Shown here in pieces: positions 35,467-44,479 of a DNA stretch of 58,898 bases (its first letter is position 1; every line of letters begins with the position of its first letter). The notes beneath the pieces were generated by a model. It was not told where the DNA came from and did no database searches. It was given only the letters and a program-made list of their open reading frames with translations. Made by a program: the position numbers and the translations under genes. Source of the DNA: an uncultured Arenicella sp. (GTDB lineage: Bacteria; Pseudomonadota; Gammaproteobacteria; Arenicellales; Arenicellaceae); NCBI GenBank assembly GCA_937974565.1, contig CALJWL010000066.1, positions 1-58,898 of the forward strand, given 5' to 3'.

Positions 35467-36521
35467 GCTCAAACGCCAAAAGCGCTGAAGTACAAGAGTC
35501 GGCAGCAGAAAACTCAGAGCAAGAGTATAAACCGCTTAAATCGTCGTTAATCGATTCGTTTAACCGACAAGTCCGATATTTGCGGCTCTCAGTCACCGAC
35601 AGATGCAATTTGCGGTGTACCTATTGCATGGCTGAAGACATGACTTTTTTACCTAAATCACGTGTACTCAGCTTAGAAGAAATGGCGCTGGTAGGGAGGG
35701 CCTTTGTTGAGTTGGGTGTTGAAAAGATTCGATTAACCGGTGGTGAGCCGTTGGTGCGTAAAGGCATTGTTGAGTTGGCGGAAAACTTAAGCCAATTAAA
35801 CGGTTTGCGTGAATTAGTCATGACGACGAATGGCGTGTTGCTTGATAAGTTTGCGCAGCCGTTAAATAATGCAGGTGTTCGACGATTAAACATCAGTATC
35901 GACAGCCTAAAAGCCGAGCGATTTAGAGAGCTAACTCGATTTGGTGTGGTGGAAGACGTTTTTCGAGGCATTGATGCCGCACGTCAGGCCGGTTTTCAAC
36001 GAATTAAACTCAACGCCGTGGTGCTGAAAGGAATTAATGACGACGAAGTATTGAACCTCACTCGATTTGCCATTGATAAAGGGTTGGATATTTCATTTAT
36101 TGAGGAGATGCCCTTAGGTGAAATCACCAGCCACGAGCGCGCCAAGACCGCGGTTGAAAACGTTTCGATACGTGAGCAACTGGATGCTGAATTTGGGCTT
36201 GAGGAGTCCGACTTTCACGACGCTGCTTCAGGGCCGTCAAGGTACGTGAAAATTTCTAATTCACAGACCAAGGTTGGCTTTATTTCGCCCATGAGCAACA
36301 ATTTTTGCGCCAGTTGCAACCGAGTAAGGGTAACAGCGGAAGGAAAACTGTTGCTGTGCTTGGGTAACGAACACTCTTTAGACTTGCGCTCAATTTTACG
36401 TGAACGGCCTGGCAGTTTGAAAGACGAGATTATTCAATCCATGCAGCGCAAGCCACAGAAACATGAGTTTGACCCTAACGATATCACCATCACTCGTCAC
36501 ATGAGTGCCACAGGCGGTTAA
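35463..36521 (+). CDS. moaA: GTP 3',8-cyclase (radical SAM)
   Basis: This 352-residue radical-SAM enzyme makes 3',8-cyclo-GTP, the substrate of MoaC. The N-terminal cluster Cys are 48, 52 and 55 (RCNLRCTYC). The C-terminal cluster appears as NNFCASCNRV with a later Cys in LLLCLGNE. The protein ends ATGG, and the final Gly-Gly is required in the family. It is about 20-25 residues longer than typical MoaA because of an acidic, low-complexity N-terminus. It is last of the Moco genes; a sulfotransferase follows directly. Confidence 0.95.
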   Translation: MSSNAKSAEVQESAAENSEQEYKPLKSSLIDSFNRQVRYLRLSVTDRCNLRCTYCMAEDMTFLPKSRVLSLEEMALVGRAFVELGVEKIRLTGGEPLVRKGIVELAENLSQLNGLRELVMTTNGVLLDKFAQPLNNAGVRRLNISIDSLKAERFRELTRFGVVEDVFRGIDAARQAGFQRIKLNAVVLKGINDDEVLNLTRFAIDKGLDISFIEEMPLGEITSHERAKTAVENVSIREQLDAEFGLEESDFHDAASGPSRYVKISNSQTKVGFISPMSNNFCASCNRVRVTAEGKLLLCLGNEHSLDLRSILRERPGSLKDEIIQSMQRKPQKHEFDPNDITITRHMSATGG

Positions 36522-36522
36522 T

Positions 36523-37629
36523 GTGATTGCGGTTGTCAACGATCAATACAAATATATCTTTTTATATTCCGGTAAAGCGGGTTGCACGTCGTTACGGCAG
36601 TTGTATTTGGCCGTGCATAAAGATGAGATGAGTGCGGCCCAGCTAGAATCTCTGGATTGGTATCATAATCTCAATGAGATACACCCCTATGACCCTCAAC
36701 AAGATTATTCCGACTATTTCAGTTTTATCATCACTCGCAATCCTTATGCTCGTATCGTTAGTGCGTTTTTGGATCAATATGTTTACAGTCGCAGTGCGGC
36801 AGTGCAAAAAATGGTCTCTCTTGATGGTCGTGACGTTAATGATAGCCCAAATAATTTTTTAGAGTTTTTGCAGGTGCTTGCCAATGTTCCTGATGCGTTG
36901 CGTGATACGCACTTTCAAACGCAATTTTATTTTCCTTATGCGTCAATGGTGGTGACCACCGCGAGCCCACGCTTTCGTTGGTTGGGTCAAAAGCCCCCGC
37001 ATGCATTTGGAATAAACTACATGGGTGACATCGGTGGTTTTAGACCCCATATGCGCAAAATACATAAACGAATCTTTAAGGGTGATAAAGTAAAACGAAG
37101 CTTTGCTTTGGCTCAAATAGAGCAGATCAAGAAGAGCAATTCGTCATTTTACGGTTCGACGTCTTACCAAGACGCCGCCCAATTGTCGGTGGACGAGTTG
37201 GATCAGTTGGTGTTTGCTCCTAAACCACAAGACTTTTTACGCTCACCCGATGTCGTCAGATTGATAGAAGATATTTATCGGCAAGACTTCGAGTTTTTAG
37301 GGTATGAGTTGGGCAGTTGGCCGATAAAGTCCGCCTCGCCTGAAATCGATCAGGTGCCCAATGATTTAGATTGGGAAATGTACATTCGTTTAAACCCAGA
37401 CCTACCGCGCGATCAAATTTATAATGAGCGCGGTGTTGTACGACATTACCTTGAATTTGGCCGCTATGAAGAACACCCAAGATCCTATAAGATTGAGGCC
37501 CCAACTGGTTTTGATTGGCAACGTTATTTGAATTTAAATTCAGACCTGTTAGAAGCCGGTATCGACAATGCCGAAGCGGCAATTGAACATTACATTAGCT
37601 ATGGCATTCGCCAGCATCGCCCCACTTGA
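36523..37629 (+). CDS. Sulfotransferase-family protein with a C-terminal repeat pair
   Basis: This protein of about 368 residues has a PAPS-binding-like loop near its start (FLYSGKAGCTSLRQLYL) and a 3'-phosphate-binding-like segment FIITRNPYARIVSAFLDQYV, the two landmarks of carbohydrate sulfotransferases. The last 90 residues hold two copies of a D-W-(E/Q)-x-Y-x-x-L-N-x-D-L ... HY-x-x-(F/Y)-G-x-R-x-x-x-x-P unit, a module seen at the ends of polysaccharide-modifying transferases. The start is most likely GTG at 36523, two bases after moaA. Its place at the end of the Moco operon is unexpected. The acceptor is unknown. Confidence 0.7.
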   Translation: MIAVVNDQYKYIFLYSGKAGCTSLRQLYLAVHKDEMSAAQLESLDWYHNLNEIHPYDPQQDYSDYFSFIITRNPYARIVSAFLDQYVYSRSAAVQKMVSLDGRDVNDSPNNFLEFLQVLANVPDALRDTHFQTQFYFPYASMVVTTASPRFRWLGQKPPHAFGINYMGDIGGFRPHMRKIHKRIFKGDKVKRSFALAQIEQIKKSNSSFYGSTSYQDAAQLSVDELDQLVFAPKPQDFLRSPDVVRLIEDIYRQDFEFLGYELGSWPIKSASPEIDQVPNDLDWEMYIRLNPDLPRDQIYNERGVVRHYLEFGRYEEHPRSYKIEAPTGFDWQRYLNLNSDLLEAGIDNAEAAIEHYISYGIRQHRPT

Positions 37630-37674
37630 GGGGCGATGGTCTATTTTCTGGCGGACCTCAAGCTAAGCTTGAGG
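37615..37674. repeat. Two stem-loops between the sulfotransferase and gpx genes
   Basis: CATCGCCCC (37615-37623) pairs with GGGGCGATG (37630-37638) across the sulfotransferase stop codon. CCTCAAGCT (37656-37664) and AGCTTGAGG (37666-37674) form a second perfect pair 31 bp before the gpx start. They may end one transcript or shape the next leader. Confidence 0.6.
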
Positions 37675-37704
37675 CCTTATATTAGGTTTCTCTGGAGACA
37701 CCCC

Positions 37705-38181
37705 ATGTCAATTTACGATTATTCAGCCACCAATATTCGTGGTGAAGAAGTTAGCCTATCCGACTATCGCGGCAACGTGATGCTGATCGTTAACACCGCC
37801 AGCAAATGTGGGTTTACACCCCAATTTGAAGGTTTGGAAACCCTGTATAACGACCTGCGAGAACAAGGTTTAATAATACTTGGATTCCCTTGCAACCAAT
37901 TTGGCAGTCAAGACCCGGGCGCTGATGGCGAAATTGAAGAGTTTTGTCAGCTAAATTACGGCGTCTCATTTCCAATGTTCTCAAAAATTGAAGTCAATGG
38001 GGGAGGCACGCATCCTTTGTTTAAGTATCTAAAAAGCGAAGCTAAAGGAACAATGGGTTCAAAATCAATCAAATGGAATTTTACGAAGTTTTTAGTCGAC
38101 AGAGAAGGCAACGTGGTTCGCCGTTATGGGTCAGTCGATAAACCGTCGGCCATCAAAAAAGACATCGAAGCGTTGTTGTAG
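37705..38181 (+). CDS. Glutathione peroxidase family thiol peroxidase
   Basis: This is a 158-residue peroxidase of the GPx/BtuE family with Cys instead of selenocysteine. The catalytic triad is visible: Cys35 ([11 protein letters not shown]), Gln65 (FPCNQFG) and Trp124 ([11 protein letters not shown]). Cys63, near it, may be a resolving cysteine, which points to thioredoxin-linked reduction of peroxides. I set the start at the ATG at 37705, preceded by GGAG; an upstream frame from 37636 is not supported by family length. Confidence 0.92.
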   Translation: MSIYDYSATNIRGEEVSLSDYRGNVMLIVNTASKCGFTPQFEGLETLYNDLREQGLIILGFPCNQFGSQDPGADGEIEEFCQLNYGVSFPMFSKIEVNGGGTHPLFKYLKSEAKGTMGSKSIKWNFTKFLVDREGNVVRRYGSVDKPSAIKKDIEALL

Positions 38182-38235
38182 TGTTTTTCATGACAAAGCA
38201 TGAGCAAGGTAGGTGTGATTTGAGGAGTCGTCCTT

Positions 38236-39477
38236 ATGAATAATATTATCGACGTGGCGGCTATACTAATCAGTATTTCGGCACTCTTTGCCTATATTAA
38301 TCATCGTTTTATTGGTTTACCAACCACGATTGGTGTGATGGTTATTGCCATGTTGGTGTCGCTGTTTACTTACGTGTTGAGTTTAATTGGTTTTGGTGAT
38401 TTTCACACCGAAGCTACGCATCTCCTTGAAGGCATTGATTTCAACCAAACCTTGTTGCATGGCATGTTGAGTTTTCTTTTATTTGCTGGTGCATTACACG
38501 TTAACTTAAGTGATTTAAGTAAGCAAAAGTGGGTGATTCTCAGTTTGGCAACGGTTGGTGTCTGTCTCTCTACTTTTTTAGTTGGTACCGCCGCTTATTA
38601 TCTATTGGATGCACTAAGTTGTCATCTGCCTTACATTTATTGCTTATTGTTTGGTGCTTTGATTTCGCCGACTGACCCCATTGCTGTCATGTCGACGGTT
38701 AAGCGATTAGGCGTTAGTAAAGAACTAGAGACCACCATCGCCGGTGAGTCATTGTTTAACGATGGAGTGGGGGTGGTTGTGTTCACTGTGCTGCTGATGT
38801 TGCTTAACATGCCGGGAGAATTAGACGCTGCGCATATAGCATTGTTGTTTGTTGAGGAGGCTTTAGGGGGCATCGTTTTTGGTTTAGTTCTGGGTGCCGT
38901 GGGTTACTACTTGTTAAAGACAATAGATAACTATAAGGTCGAAGTGCTGATCACCCTCGCAATGGTCATGGGCGGTTATGGTTTGGCTATGTACTTGCAT
39001 ACGTCTGGGCCAATTGCGGTGGTTGTGGCAGGTTTATTGACGGGAAGTTTGCTACGAAAACATGTGATGTCAGATCGAACGCGACAAAGTGTCGATGATT
39101 TTTGGGAATTAATTGATGAGATACTCAATGTAATTCTGTTTGCGCTGATTGGTCTGGAAATGCTCATCATTCCATTCGAAGGCCAATGGTTAATTGCTGG
39201 CTTATTGCTAATCGTGGTGGTTGTTATGGTGCGTGTGGTTAGCGTTGGTGTGCCAATTAGGTTAGTCGGCTTGAGGATTCGTGTTGCGCCACACCTTGTC
39301 AAAATACTCACGTGGGGTGGTCTTAGAGGGGGGATTTCAGTAGCATTAGCGTTGAGTTTACCGCCCAGCGAGTACCGTGATATCGTGCTGTTCATCACCT
39401 ATATAATCGTTGTTTTTTCAATAGTGGTTCAAGGTTTGACTATTGGACCATTTATTAAACGTCTGACTGAGGTTTAA
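38236..39477 (+). CDS. CPA1-family Na+/H+ antiporter
   Basis: This 413-residue membrane protein with about 12 helices belongs to the NhaP/CPA1 group. The ion-binding motifs SPTDPIAV (Asp147) and ESLFNDGVGVV (Asn175, Asp176) are intact, and a late WGGLRGGISVALAL helix carries the conserved Arg. It would expel Na+ (or K+) in exchange for protons at the inner membrane. A strong GAGGAG ribosome binding site precedes the ATG. The family's cytosolic C-terminal tail is short or absent here. Confidence 0.92.
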   Translation: MNNIIDVAAILISISALFAYINHRFIGLPTTIGVMVIAMLVSLFTYVLSLIGFGDFHTEATHLLEGIDFNQTLLHGMLSFLLFAGALHVNLSDLSKQKWVILSLATVGVCLSTFLVGTAAYYLLDALSCHLPYIYCLLFGALISPTDPIAVMSTVKRLGVSKELETTIAGESLFNDGVGVVVFTVLLMLLNMPGELDAAHIALLFVEEALGGIVFGLVLGAVGYYLLKTIDNYKVEVLITLAMVMGGYGLAMYLHTSGPIAVVVAGLLTGSLLRKHVMSDRTRQSVDDFWELIDEILNVILFALIGLEMLIIPFEGQWLIAGLLLIVVVVMVRVVSVGVPIRLVGLRIRVAPHLVKILTWGGLRGGISVALALSLPPSEYRDIVLFITYIIVVFSIVVQGLTIGPFIKRLTEV

Positions 39478-39808
39478 GTTTGGGTCTACCACGCCTCATA
39501 CGTTGATGACGCGCTTATATGAATTTTGTTGGCGTCAAACCTGTATCACTGAGTTGTGCTTTTATCGATTAGGCTTTGTTGTGCGTAAATTAAGCGTGGG
39601 CTTATGGCTGTGCCTTAGCAATCAGTGTTAATAAATTCAGGGTTTAAGTTGATCTGGAGTATTTTCATTTCTTCACACATCATTAACGTATGTTTTTACT
39701 TTAGGATGTATACTTTCGCAGCGATGAAAGTCAGCTTAAGCTTCCGCAATTATTTGATACCCCAACAGACTATACGAGTGTCGGTTCTTTAAAGACGTTA
39801 AAACAATT
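39478..39808. other. 331-bp non-coding gap before the receiver-like gene
   Basis: I find no gene, strong palindrome or terminator here. The stretch becomes A/T-rich near 39680-39720 and probably carries the promoter of the gene at 39809. Confidence 0.35.
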
Positions 39809-40366
39809 ATGGTATTCAACAAACTTAAGGAAGCCTTGGCCAGTAACACACAACCGGCAACAAGTAACTTGCCGACGATTTTGGTGGTTGAAGATGACAT
39901 TGATCAGTTGGATATGTTGACTGAAGTGGTGTTGACGGAAATCCGCGAGATAGCGAAAGAGCCAACGTTGGACGGCGATGAACAACTTAATTTAAGAAGT
40001 ATCAAGGTGGCGAAAGTGACCAATGCACAGTCACTGTTAGAGGCTGTAAACTCACTCAACAACATCATTTTGGTAATCCTTGATTGCAATATTCCCGATT
40101 CAAAAACTCAGCGTGCCAATGATCAATTTGTAACGAACAATCATAAAATCACAGGGCAACACAAATCAGTGGATACAGTCATAGCTCATGCCCCTAACAC
40201 TGAATTATTGCTGATCTCATCCATGAAACGCTTCAAACGGATGGTGTTGCGCTACTACAAAACTAAACATGACTTACAACTGAAGTTTGTTGATAAAACC
40301 GATGTTGAAATCATGATGTCGAGTATTAGGGTTAGTATTCAACATTTTCTTAAAAAACAGCCTTAG
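39809..40366 (+). CDS. Atypical stand-alone response-regulator receiver protein
   Basis: This 185-residue protein has a receiver fold but no output domain. The acidic pair is Asp29-Asp30 (ILVVEDDIDQ), the phospho-acceptor would be Asp92 (VILDCNIPD), the switch Ser is 137/138 (LLLISSMKR), and Lys163 is in FVDKTD. Two insertions make it about 60 residues longer than CheY: one after helix 1 (about 45-62) and one after Asp92 (about 98-127). No histidine kinase is nearby. The partner is unknown; JmjC-like and small paralogous genes follow. Confidence 0.7.
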   Translation: MVFNKLKEALASNTQPATSNLPTILVVEDDIDQLDMLTEVVLTEIREIAKEPTLDGDEQLNLRSIKVAKVTNAQSLLEAVNSLNNIILVILDCNIPDSKTQRANDQFVTNNHKITGQHKSVDTVIAHAPNTELLLISSMKRFKRMVLRYYKTKHDLQLKFVDKTDVEIMMSSIRVSIQHFLKKQP

Positions 40367-40398
40367 AATGCCAACCATGTAAAGTTTTTTGGCTATGT

Positions 40399-41448
40399 CT
40401 AGCGAATAGCGAATGACAAGGCCTGTCCTATTTCTTCCCCAAGACAAAAAACAGAATGCCAGCAGCATGTCTTAACTTCTTGTTGTGGCAGTAAGATCAC
40501 ATCTCCAGCCTCGAGTATCTGGGAGTGCCCTTGAGTGATCATGTACTGAATGAATTCTTCCGTTTCATTAATAAGTTGAATCAGGGCGTCATGCGTAAAG
40601 CTATTTAATTGATCACTGAGCAGGTTTTTATCTTGGCAAAGCGCCCGCAACTCTTGTTTCGCCTGTTCGCTTAACGAATCGGGCAAAGTGTGATCGCGAA
40701 TGAATTCGCTAATCTGACTTACTAATTGTTGTTGAGGCAAGGCGAGCCAAAGAGTCGAACCACTAATTTGGGCGTACACAACGCCTGCGTGACCTCGCTC
40801 TAAATCGTGATGCAAATACGCACCGCCGTTGGGTGCATTAAAGTACAAAATACGTTCTACAAACTCAGGGTGATCATCATTGAGTAGTGTTCGGAGGGTT
40901 TCTAGTAAGGCGTTATTGTCTGTAACAATGCGTGATTCGGGAAACACCGCTTCAGCAAGGTTGGCTGCGGCTTTTTGGCGTACTGGGTCAGCCGCAACGT
41001 CTTCCTCTAAGTCTACGCCAAAGGAAAAGCGAAAGCGAATAGATGCATCTTCGTCATGAAATGACAACCAAGACACCTTCATCCACAAATCCTTTGCGTC
41101 GATACCTTGTGTCGACAATGCGTCGAACATGACAGTCTCGACCTCTTGATCGTCACCTTCATTATATGCTGCGCCCATTGACTCGAAAGTGTTTTTAAGC
41201 CGATTAACGTAAGGAGGTTGATCAAGCATTTCTTCAGCGCTATTACCATCAAGTATTGCGAGAACAAACTTTTCGGTGTCACTAATCTGGTTTTCATGAG
41301 TTGAAATCAAGTGGCTGCATACGCCTTTTAGCTTGGTAGGTAAGCCTTTTTGCCAATTGGATATAGCATCAACACGAGTTGTCGATTCGGTGGCGACTGG
41401 AGTCGGAACTGGGCCAAGGTCAAAACCACGCCTATAGAGATGTTGCAT
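40399..41448 (-). CDS. Putative JmjC/cupin-like 2-oxoglutarate Fe(II) oxygenase
   Basis: This 349-residue cytoplasmic protein is not assigned to a named family. Residues 208-235 (GGAYLHHDLERGHAGV, then YAQISGSTLW) read like a JmjC/cupin metal site: His213 and Asp215 as an HxD pair, then a beta strand ending in LWLALP. Near the C-terminus LEAGDVILLP leads to Trp-His331, suitable as the distal ligand. The first 200 residues are mostly helical and charged. The predicted role is protein or small-molecule hydroxylation, by motif only. It converges with the receiver-like gene and is divergent from the first small paralogue. Confidence 0.55.
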   Translation of the reverse strand: MQHLYRRGFDLGPVPTPVATESTTRVDAISNWQKGLPTKLKGVCSHLISTHENQISDTEKFVLAILDGNSAEEMLDQPPYVNRLKNTFESMGAAYNEGDDQEVETVMFDALSTQGIDAKDLWMKVSWLSFHDEDASIRFRFSFGVDLEEDVAADPVRQKAAANLAEAVFPESRIVTDNNALLETLRTLLNDDHPEFVERILYFNAPNGGAYLHHDLERGHAGVVYAQISGSTLWLALPQQQLVSQISEFIRDHTLPDSLSEQAKQELRALCQDKNLLSDQLNSFTHDALIQLINETEEFIQYMITQGHSQILEAGDVILLPQQEVKTCCWHSVFCLGEEIGQALSFAIR

Positions 41449-41521
41449 TTGTTAACAGATGCTTAGCGCATTCGTTGGTATTATGTTGATATAAGATAAA
41501 TATAAGGGTTGGGTAAGTTCA

Positions 41522-41842
41522 ATGAAAGCAGATTTAAATGATATCAGTCTTTTTGATTTGGACAGTCAAACGGTTTTGTTGATTACTAAGTTTGTTCGCT
41601 GTGTGCGAGATCAAGAAAACGTGGCGTTAAAGTTAACTGACGGTAAGATTGTTCGAAAGGTATTTGATATTGGCATGACCACATCAAAGCCAGAAGTGAA
41701 ATTGTTGTTTTTGAAGATTCGAGATGCGTTGAGACTAAAAGGCCAAGTTGCTGATGTTCAAAGCAAAGGCCGAGATCGTGGTACAGAAAAGCGTCACGTT
41801 GTAAAAAGAGGCTTAATGCATGATGACAATGCGGCGGCCTAA
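41522..41842 (+). CDS. Small protein of unknown function, copy 1 of a tandem pair
   Basis: This 106-residue basic protein is predicted to be cytoplasmic and largely helical. Its first 71 residues align without gaps to the gene at 42136 (about 25 of 71 identical by my count), sharing a TVLLITKFVR-type helix, a (I/V)R-x-VF element and an (L/I)F-x-(K/R)IR helix. The C-terminal 35 residues are unique, Lys/Arg/His-rich and likely disordered. I recognise no family. It is divergent from the JmjC-like gene. Size, charge and paired helices would suit nucleic-acid or protein binding, but that is a guess. Confidence 0.65.
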   Translation: MKADLNDISLFDLDSQTVLLITKFVRCVRDQENVALKLTDGKIVRKVFDIGMTTSKPEVKLLFLKIRDALRLKGQVADVQSKGRDRGTEKRHVVKRGLMHDDNAAA

Positions 41843-41973
41843 ACAGTGTTTTTTTAAGGTCTGAAAATTTAGTAGAAGTGAAATAAAGATTTTATATTCG
41901 GTGTTCAGTGGGTATTAAGTTGGTCAAGGGAAGCTAATCTATAGCGAAATCAGGGGTTGGGTTTGGGGAATTT

Positions 41974-41997
41974 AAGGGTGCTTCGGCACCCTTTTTT
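41974..41997 (+). terminator. Rho-independent terminator with UUCG tetraloop
   Basis: AAGGGTGC (41974-41981), TTCG, GCACCCTT (41986-41993) with four further T. It is an excellent terminator for the gene ending at 41842, so the two small paralogues are separate transcripts. A GCGAAATCAGG direct repeat flanks it (41944-41954 and 42011-42021). Confidence 0.92.
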
Positions 41998-42135
41998 ACG
42001 TCTGTTATAGGCGAAATCAGGTCACACACTCTTAAAAAGAACATTATTAGACTTAGGTCGCATCAAGTTTAGACCAACGTTGTAATGGCATTTTGGTATT
42101 GTTAAGTGACGAATTTTTCGATAGAGATATCATTA

Positions 42136-42411
42136 ATGAGAGTGAGATTAAGAGAAATAAAAGTGGCGAAATTGAATTCGAGGACCGTTATCTTATTGAC
42201 TCAATTCGTGCGGCTGGCAAGAGTAAGAGAAGGGGCTAACCTGAAAATGCAACAGCCTGATATTATTCGTCGAGTTTTTAGATACGCTGCGATCTCAGAA
42301 AACCCTGATTTGATTGTCATCTTTATGCGTATTCGTTACCAATTGATTAAATACGTTGTTAAAGAAAACCTTGAAAACCCTTCGTTTACTACTTACCCCA
42401 ATGTGGCTTAA
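42136..42411 (+). CDS. Small protein of unknown function, copy 2 of a tandem pair
   Basis: This 91-residue basic protein (MRVRLREIKVAKLNSRT...) is the second member of the pair with the gene at 41522. I choose the ATG at 42136 because it aligns residue for residue with the start of the first copy; a GTG at 42106 would add ten residues. Conserved positions include L-x-x-x-I, S-x-TV-x-L-x-T-x-FVR, LK, I-x-R-x-VF, NP/KP, F-x-x-IR and L. It lacks the basic tail of copy 1. No ribosome binding site is obvious. The function is unknown. Confidence 0.6.
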   Translation: MRVRLREIKVAKLNSRTVILLTQFVRLARVREGANLKMQQPDIIRRVFRYAAISENPDLIVIFMRIRYQLIKYVVKENLENPSFTTYPNVA

Positions 42412-42777
42412 GTGGGTTCATTGTAGCGTTGATTTTTTTGTTGAAATAAATGGCATTTTACGACAAAAAATAGGCCACACATGCAACAGTTAGAGTTAAA
42501 AGGCTGACGCAAACTTGCGTAATATGAACAAACGTAAATAAGATAAAGACGTGACCGAGGTGAAAATAAAGGTAACTGGCGTTATAAGTCTTGGTCGATC
42601 ATATCTTGCCTTAGTCAGTTTCAGTGAATCGTCGAAAGATAAAACTTTTTAGTCTTCCGCTCAATTTGATCGATATTCACCGCTTGCATGTGGAAGTTCA
42701 TAAGGTGTTGTGACGTTCTCATTCGTCTAAAAAACAAAAGGGGGCTTCTTTTCCTGCCCCCTTTTGTTGATTAATTG
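42412..42777. other. 366-bp gap ending in the ETF-QO terminator
   Basis: I see no gene here. The only clear element is the minus-strand terminator at 42734-42767. Confidence 0.4.
42734..42767 (-). terminator. Terminator of the ETF-quinone oxidoreductase gene
   Basis: A 12-bp perfect stem, ACAAAAGGGGGC (42734-42745) with GCCCCCTTTTGT (42756-42767), lies 11 bp past the stop and is followed by T-rich sequence in the minus direction. Confidence 0.88.
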
Positions 42778-44430
42778 TTACATGTTCGAATAGCTTGGGC
42801 CACCACCGCCTTCAGGCGAGATCCACACAATGTTTTGTGTTGGATCTTTAATGTCGCAGGTCTTACAATGAATGCAGTTTTGAGCGTTGATTTGCAAGGC
42901 TGGTTTGCCTTCATCTTCGCCAACAATTTCGTATACGCCTGCAGGGCAGTATCGCGTTTCAGGAGCGTTGAAATCTTTTAAGTTAACCTCAATCGGCACA
43001 CTGTTATCTTTCAAAGTTAAATGGCAGAAAATGTTTTCTTCATGATAAGTGTTTGACAGAAATACCGAAGAGGGTTTGTCGAAACTCAATTTTCCGTCTG
43101 GCTTAGGGTAATCAATTTTTTCACATTCAGACGCCTTTTTTAGTTGTGAATGATCGGTGCTGTTATCGCGAAGTGTGGGTAGAATTCCCCCAAGCACTTG
43201 ATCGATATAATTATATATGCCGCCTCCCCAAGGTCCAAATTTGTGTAAGGCTGGGCCAAAGGAACGAGACTTTTTCAGTTCTTTACCGGCCCAAGAGGTA
43301 CGGAACGCTTCATCGAATTGGCTTAAGGTTTGGCCGCCTTCACCGCCGCTAGCAAGATGGTCAAACAGTGTTTGAGCCGCAACCATGCCTGATTTCATTG
43401 CGGTATGAGTGCCTTTGATCTTGGCGAAATTCAGCGTGCCTGCATCGCAGCCCACCAATAGCGCCCCTGGCAAGCTCATTTTCCCCAGTGCATTCCATCC
43501 GCCTTTGGTAATGGCCCTAGCTCCATAGCCCAGACGTTTGCCGCCTTCAAGCACACTGGCAAACTCAGGATGGTGTTTCATGCGTTGAAATTCATCAAAT
43601 GGGCTGATGTGTGGGTTGCTGTAATTTAGGTCAATAATGATGCCCATGGTCACCATATTGTCTTTCAGATGATATAAGAAAGAACCTCCGGTGGTGCCTT
43701 TTGATAATGGCCAGCCAGAGCCATGTATCACTTTACCTTCTTCGTGGTTTTCAGGTTTGATTTCCCACAGCTCTTTGAAGCCGATGCCGTAATGCTGGGC
43801 ATCGGCATCTTGGTCAAGATTAAACTTGGCAATCAGTTCTTTACCAAGTTGGCCTCGACAACCTTCAGCAAACACTGTGTACTTTGCGTGTAATTCCATC
43901 CCTGGTTCGAAGTGGGCTTTATGACTGCCGTCAGGGTTTACACCGTTGTTCGGTGTGGCCACGCCTTTCACGCTGCCATCGTCGTTGTAAACAATCTCAG
44001 CACCGGCAAAGCCAGGGTAAATTTCGATGCCAAGCGCTTCGGCTTGTTCGCCTAACCAACGAACCACGCTTGACAAACTCACGATGTAATTGCCGTTGTT
44101 ATGCATGCTCGGTGGAATCATAAAGCCAGGGAATTTGATGGAACCCTTTTCGTTGAACATATGAAGTTCATCGCGTTTGACTGGCGTATTCAATGGCGCC
44201 CCCAACTCTTTCCAGTTGGGGATAAGTTCATTCAATGCTTTAGGTTCAATTACCGCGCCAGACAGAATATGAGCCCCGACTTCAGCGCTTTTCTCAAGTA
44301 AGCAGATAGAGAGTTCTTGGCCGTTGTCGTTGGCAAGTTGTTTTAGTTTGATGGCGGTTGCCATGCCAGCGGGCCCACCGCCAACAATGACTACGTCATA
44401 TTCCATACTTTCACGTTGAATTTCACTCAT
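42778..44430 (-). CDS. Electron transfer flavoprotein-ubiquinone oxidoreductase
   Basis: This protein of about 550 residues is a membrane-associated FAD and 4Fe-4S enzyme that passes electrons from reduced ETF to ubiquinone. It has an N-terminal FAD fold (YDVVIVGGGPAGMATAI), then KSAEVGAHILSGAVIEP and the quinone-binding region. At the C-terminus CIHCKTCDIKDP supplies three cluster cysteines, with the fourth probably in the ETRYCPAG segment. The second of two ATGs (44430) has the better spacing to GGAG. It is encoded next to a GntR regulator and etfBA, its electron donor. Confidence 0.95.
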   Translation of the reverse strand: MSEIQRESMEYDVVIVGGGPAGMATAIKLKQLANDNGQELSICLLEKSAEVGAHILSGAVIEPKALNELIPNWKELGAPLNTPVKRDELHMFNEKGSIKFPGFMIPPSMHNNGNYIVSLSSVVRWLGEQAEALGIEIYPGFAGAEIVYNDDGSVKGVATPNNGVNPDGSHKAHFEPGMELHAKYTVFAEGCRGQLGKELIAKFNLDQDADAQHYGIGFKELWEIKPENHEEGKVIHGSGWPLSKGTTGGSFLYHLKDNMVTMGIIIDLNYSNPHISPFDEFQRMKHHPEFASVLEGGKRLGYGARAITKGGWNALGKMSLPGALLVGCDAGTLNFAKIKGTHTAMKSGMVAAQTLFDHLASGGEGGQTLSQFDEAFRTSWAGKELKKSRSFGPALHKFGPWGGGIYNYIDQVLGGILPTLRDNSTDHSQLKKASECEKIDYPKPDGKLSFDKPSSVFLSNTYHEENIFCHLTLKDNSVPIEVNLKDFNAPETRYCPAGVYEIVGEDEGKPALQINAQNCIHCKTCDIKDPTQNIVWISPEGGGGPSYSNM

Positions 44431-44479
44431 CATCGTTCTCCGAGTTATGTCGTGCTGTTTACTAATACTGTTATTATGG

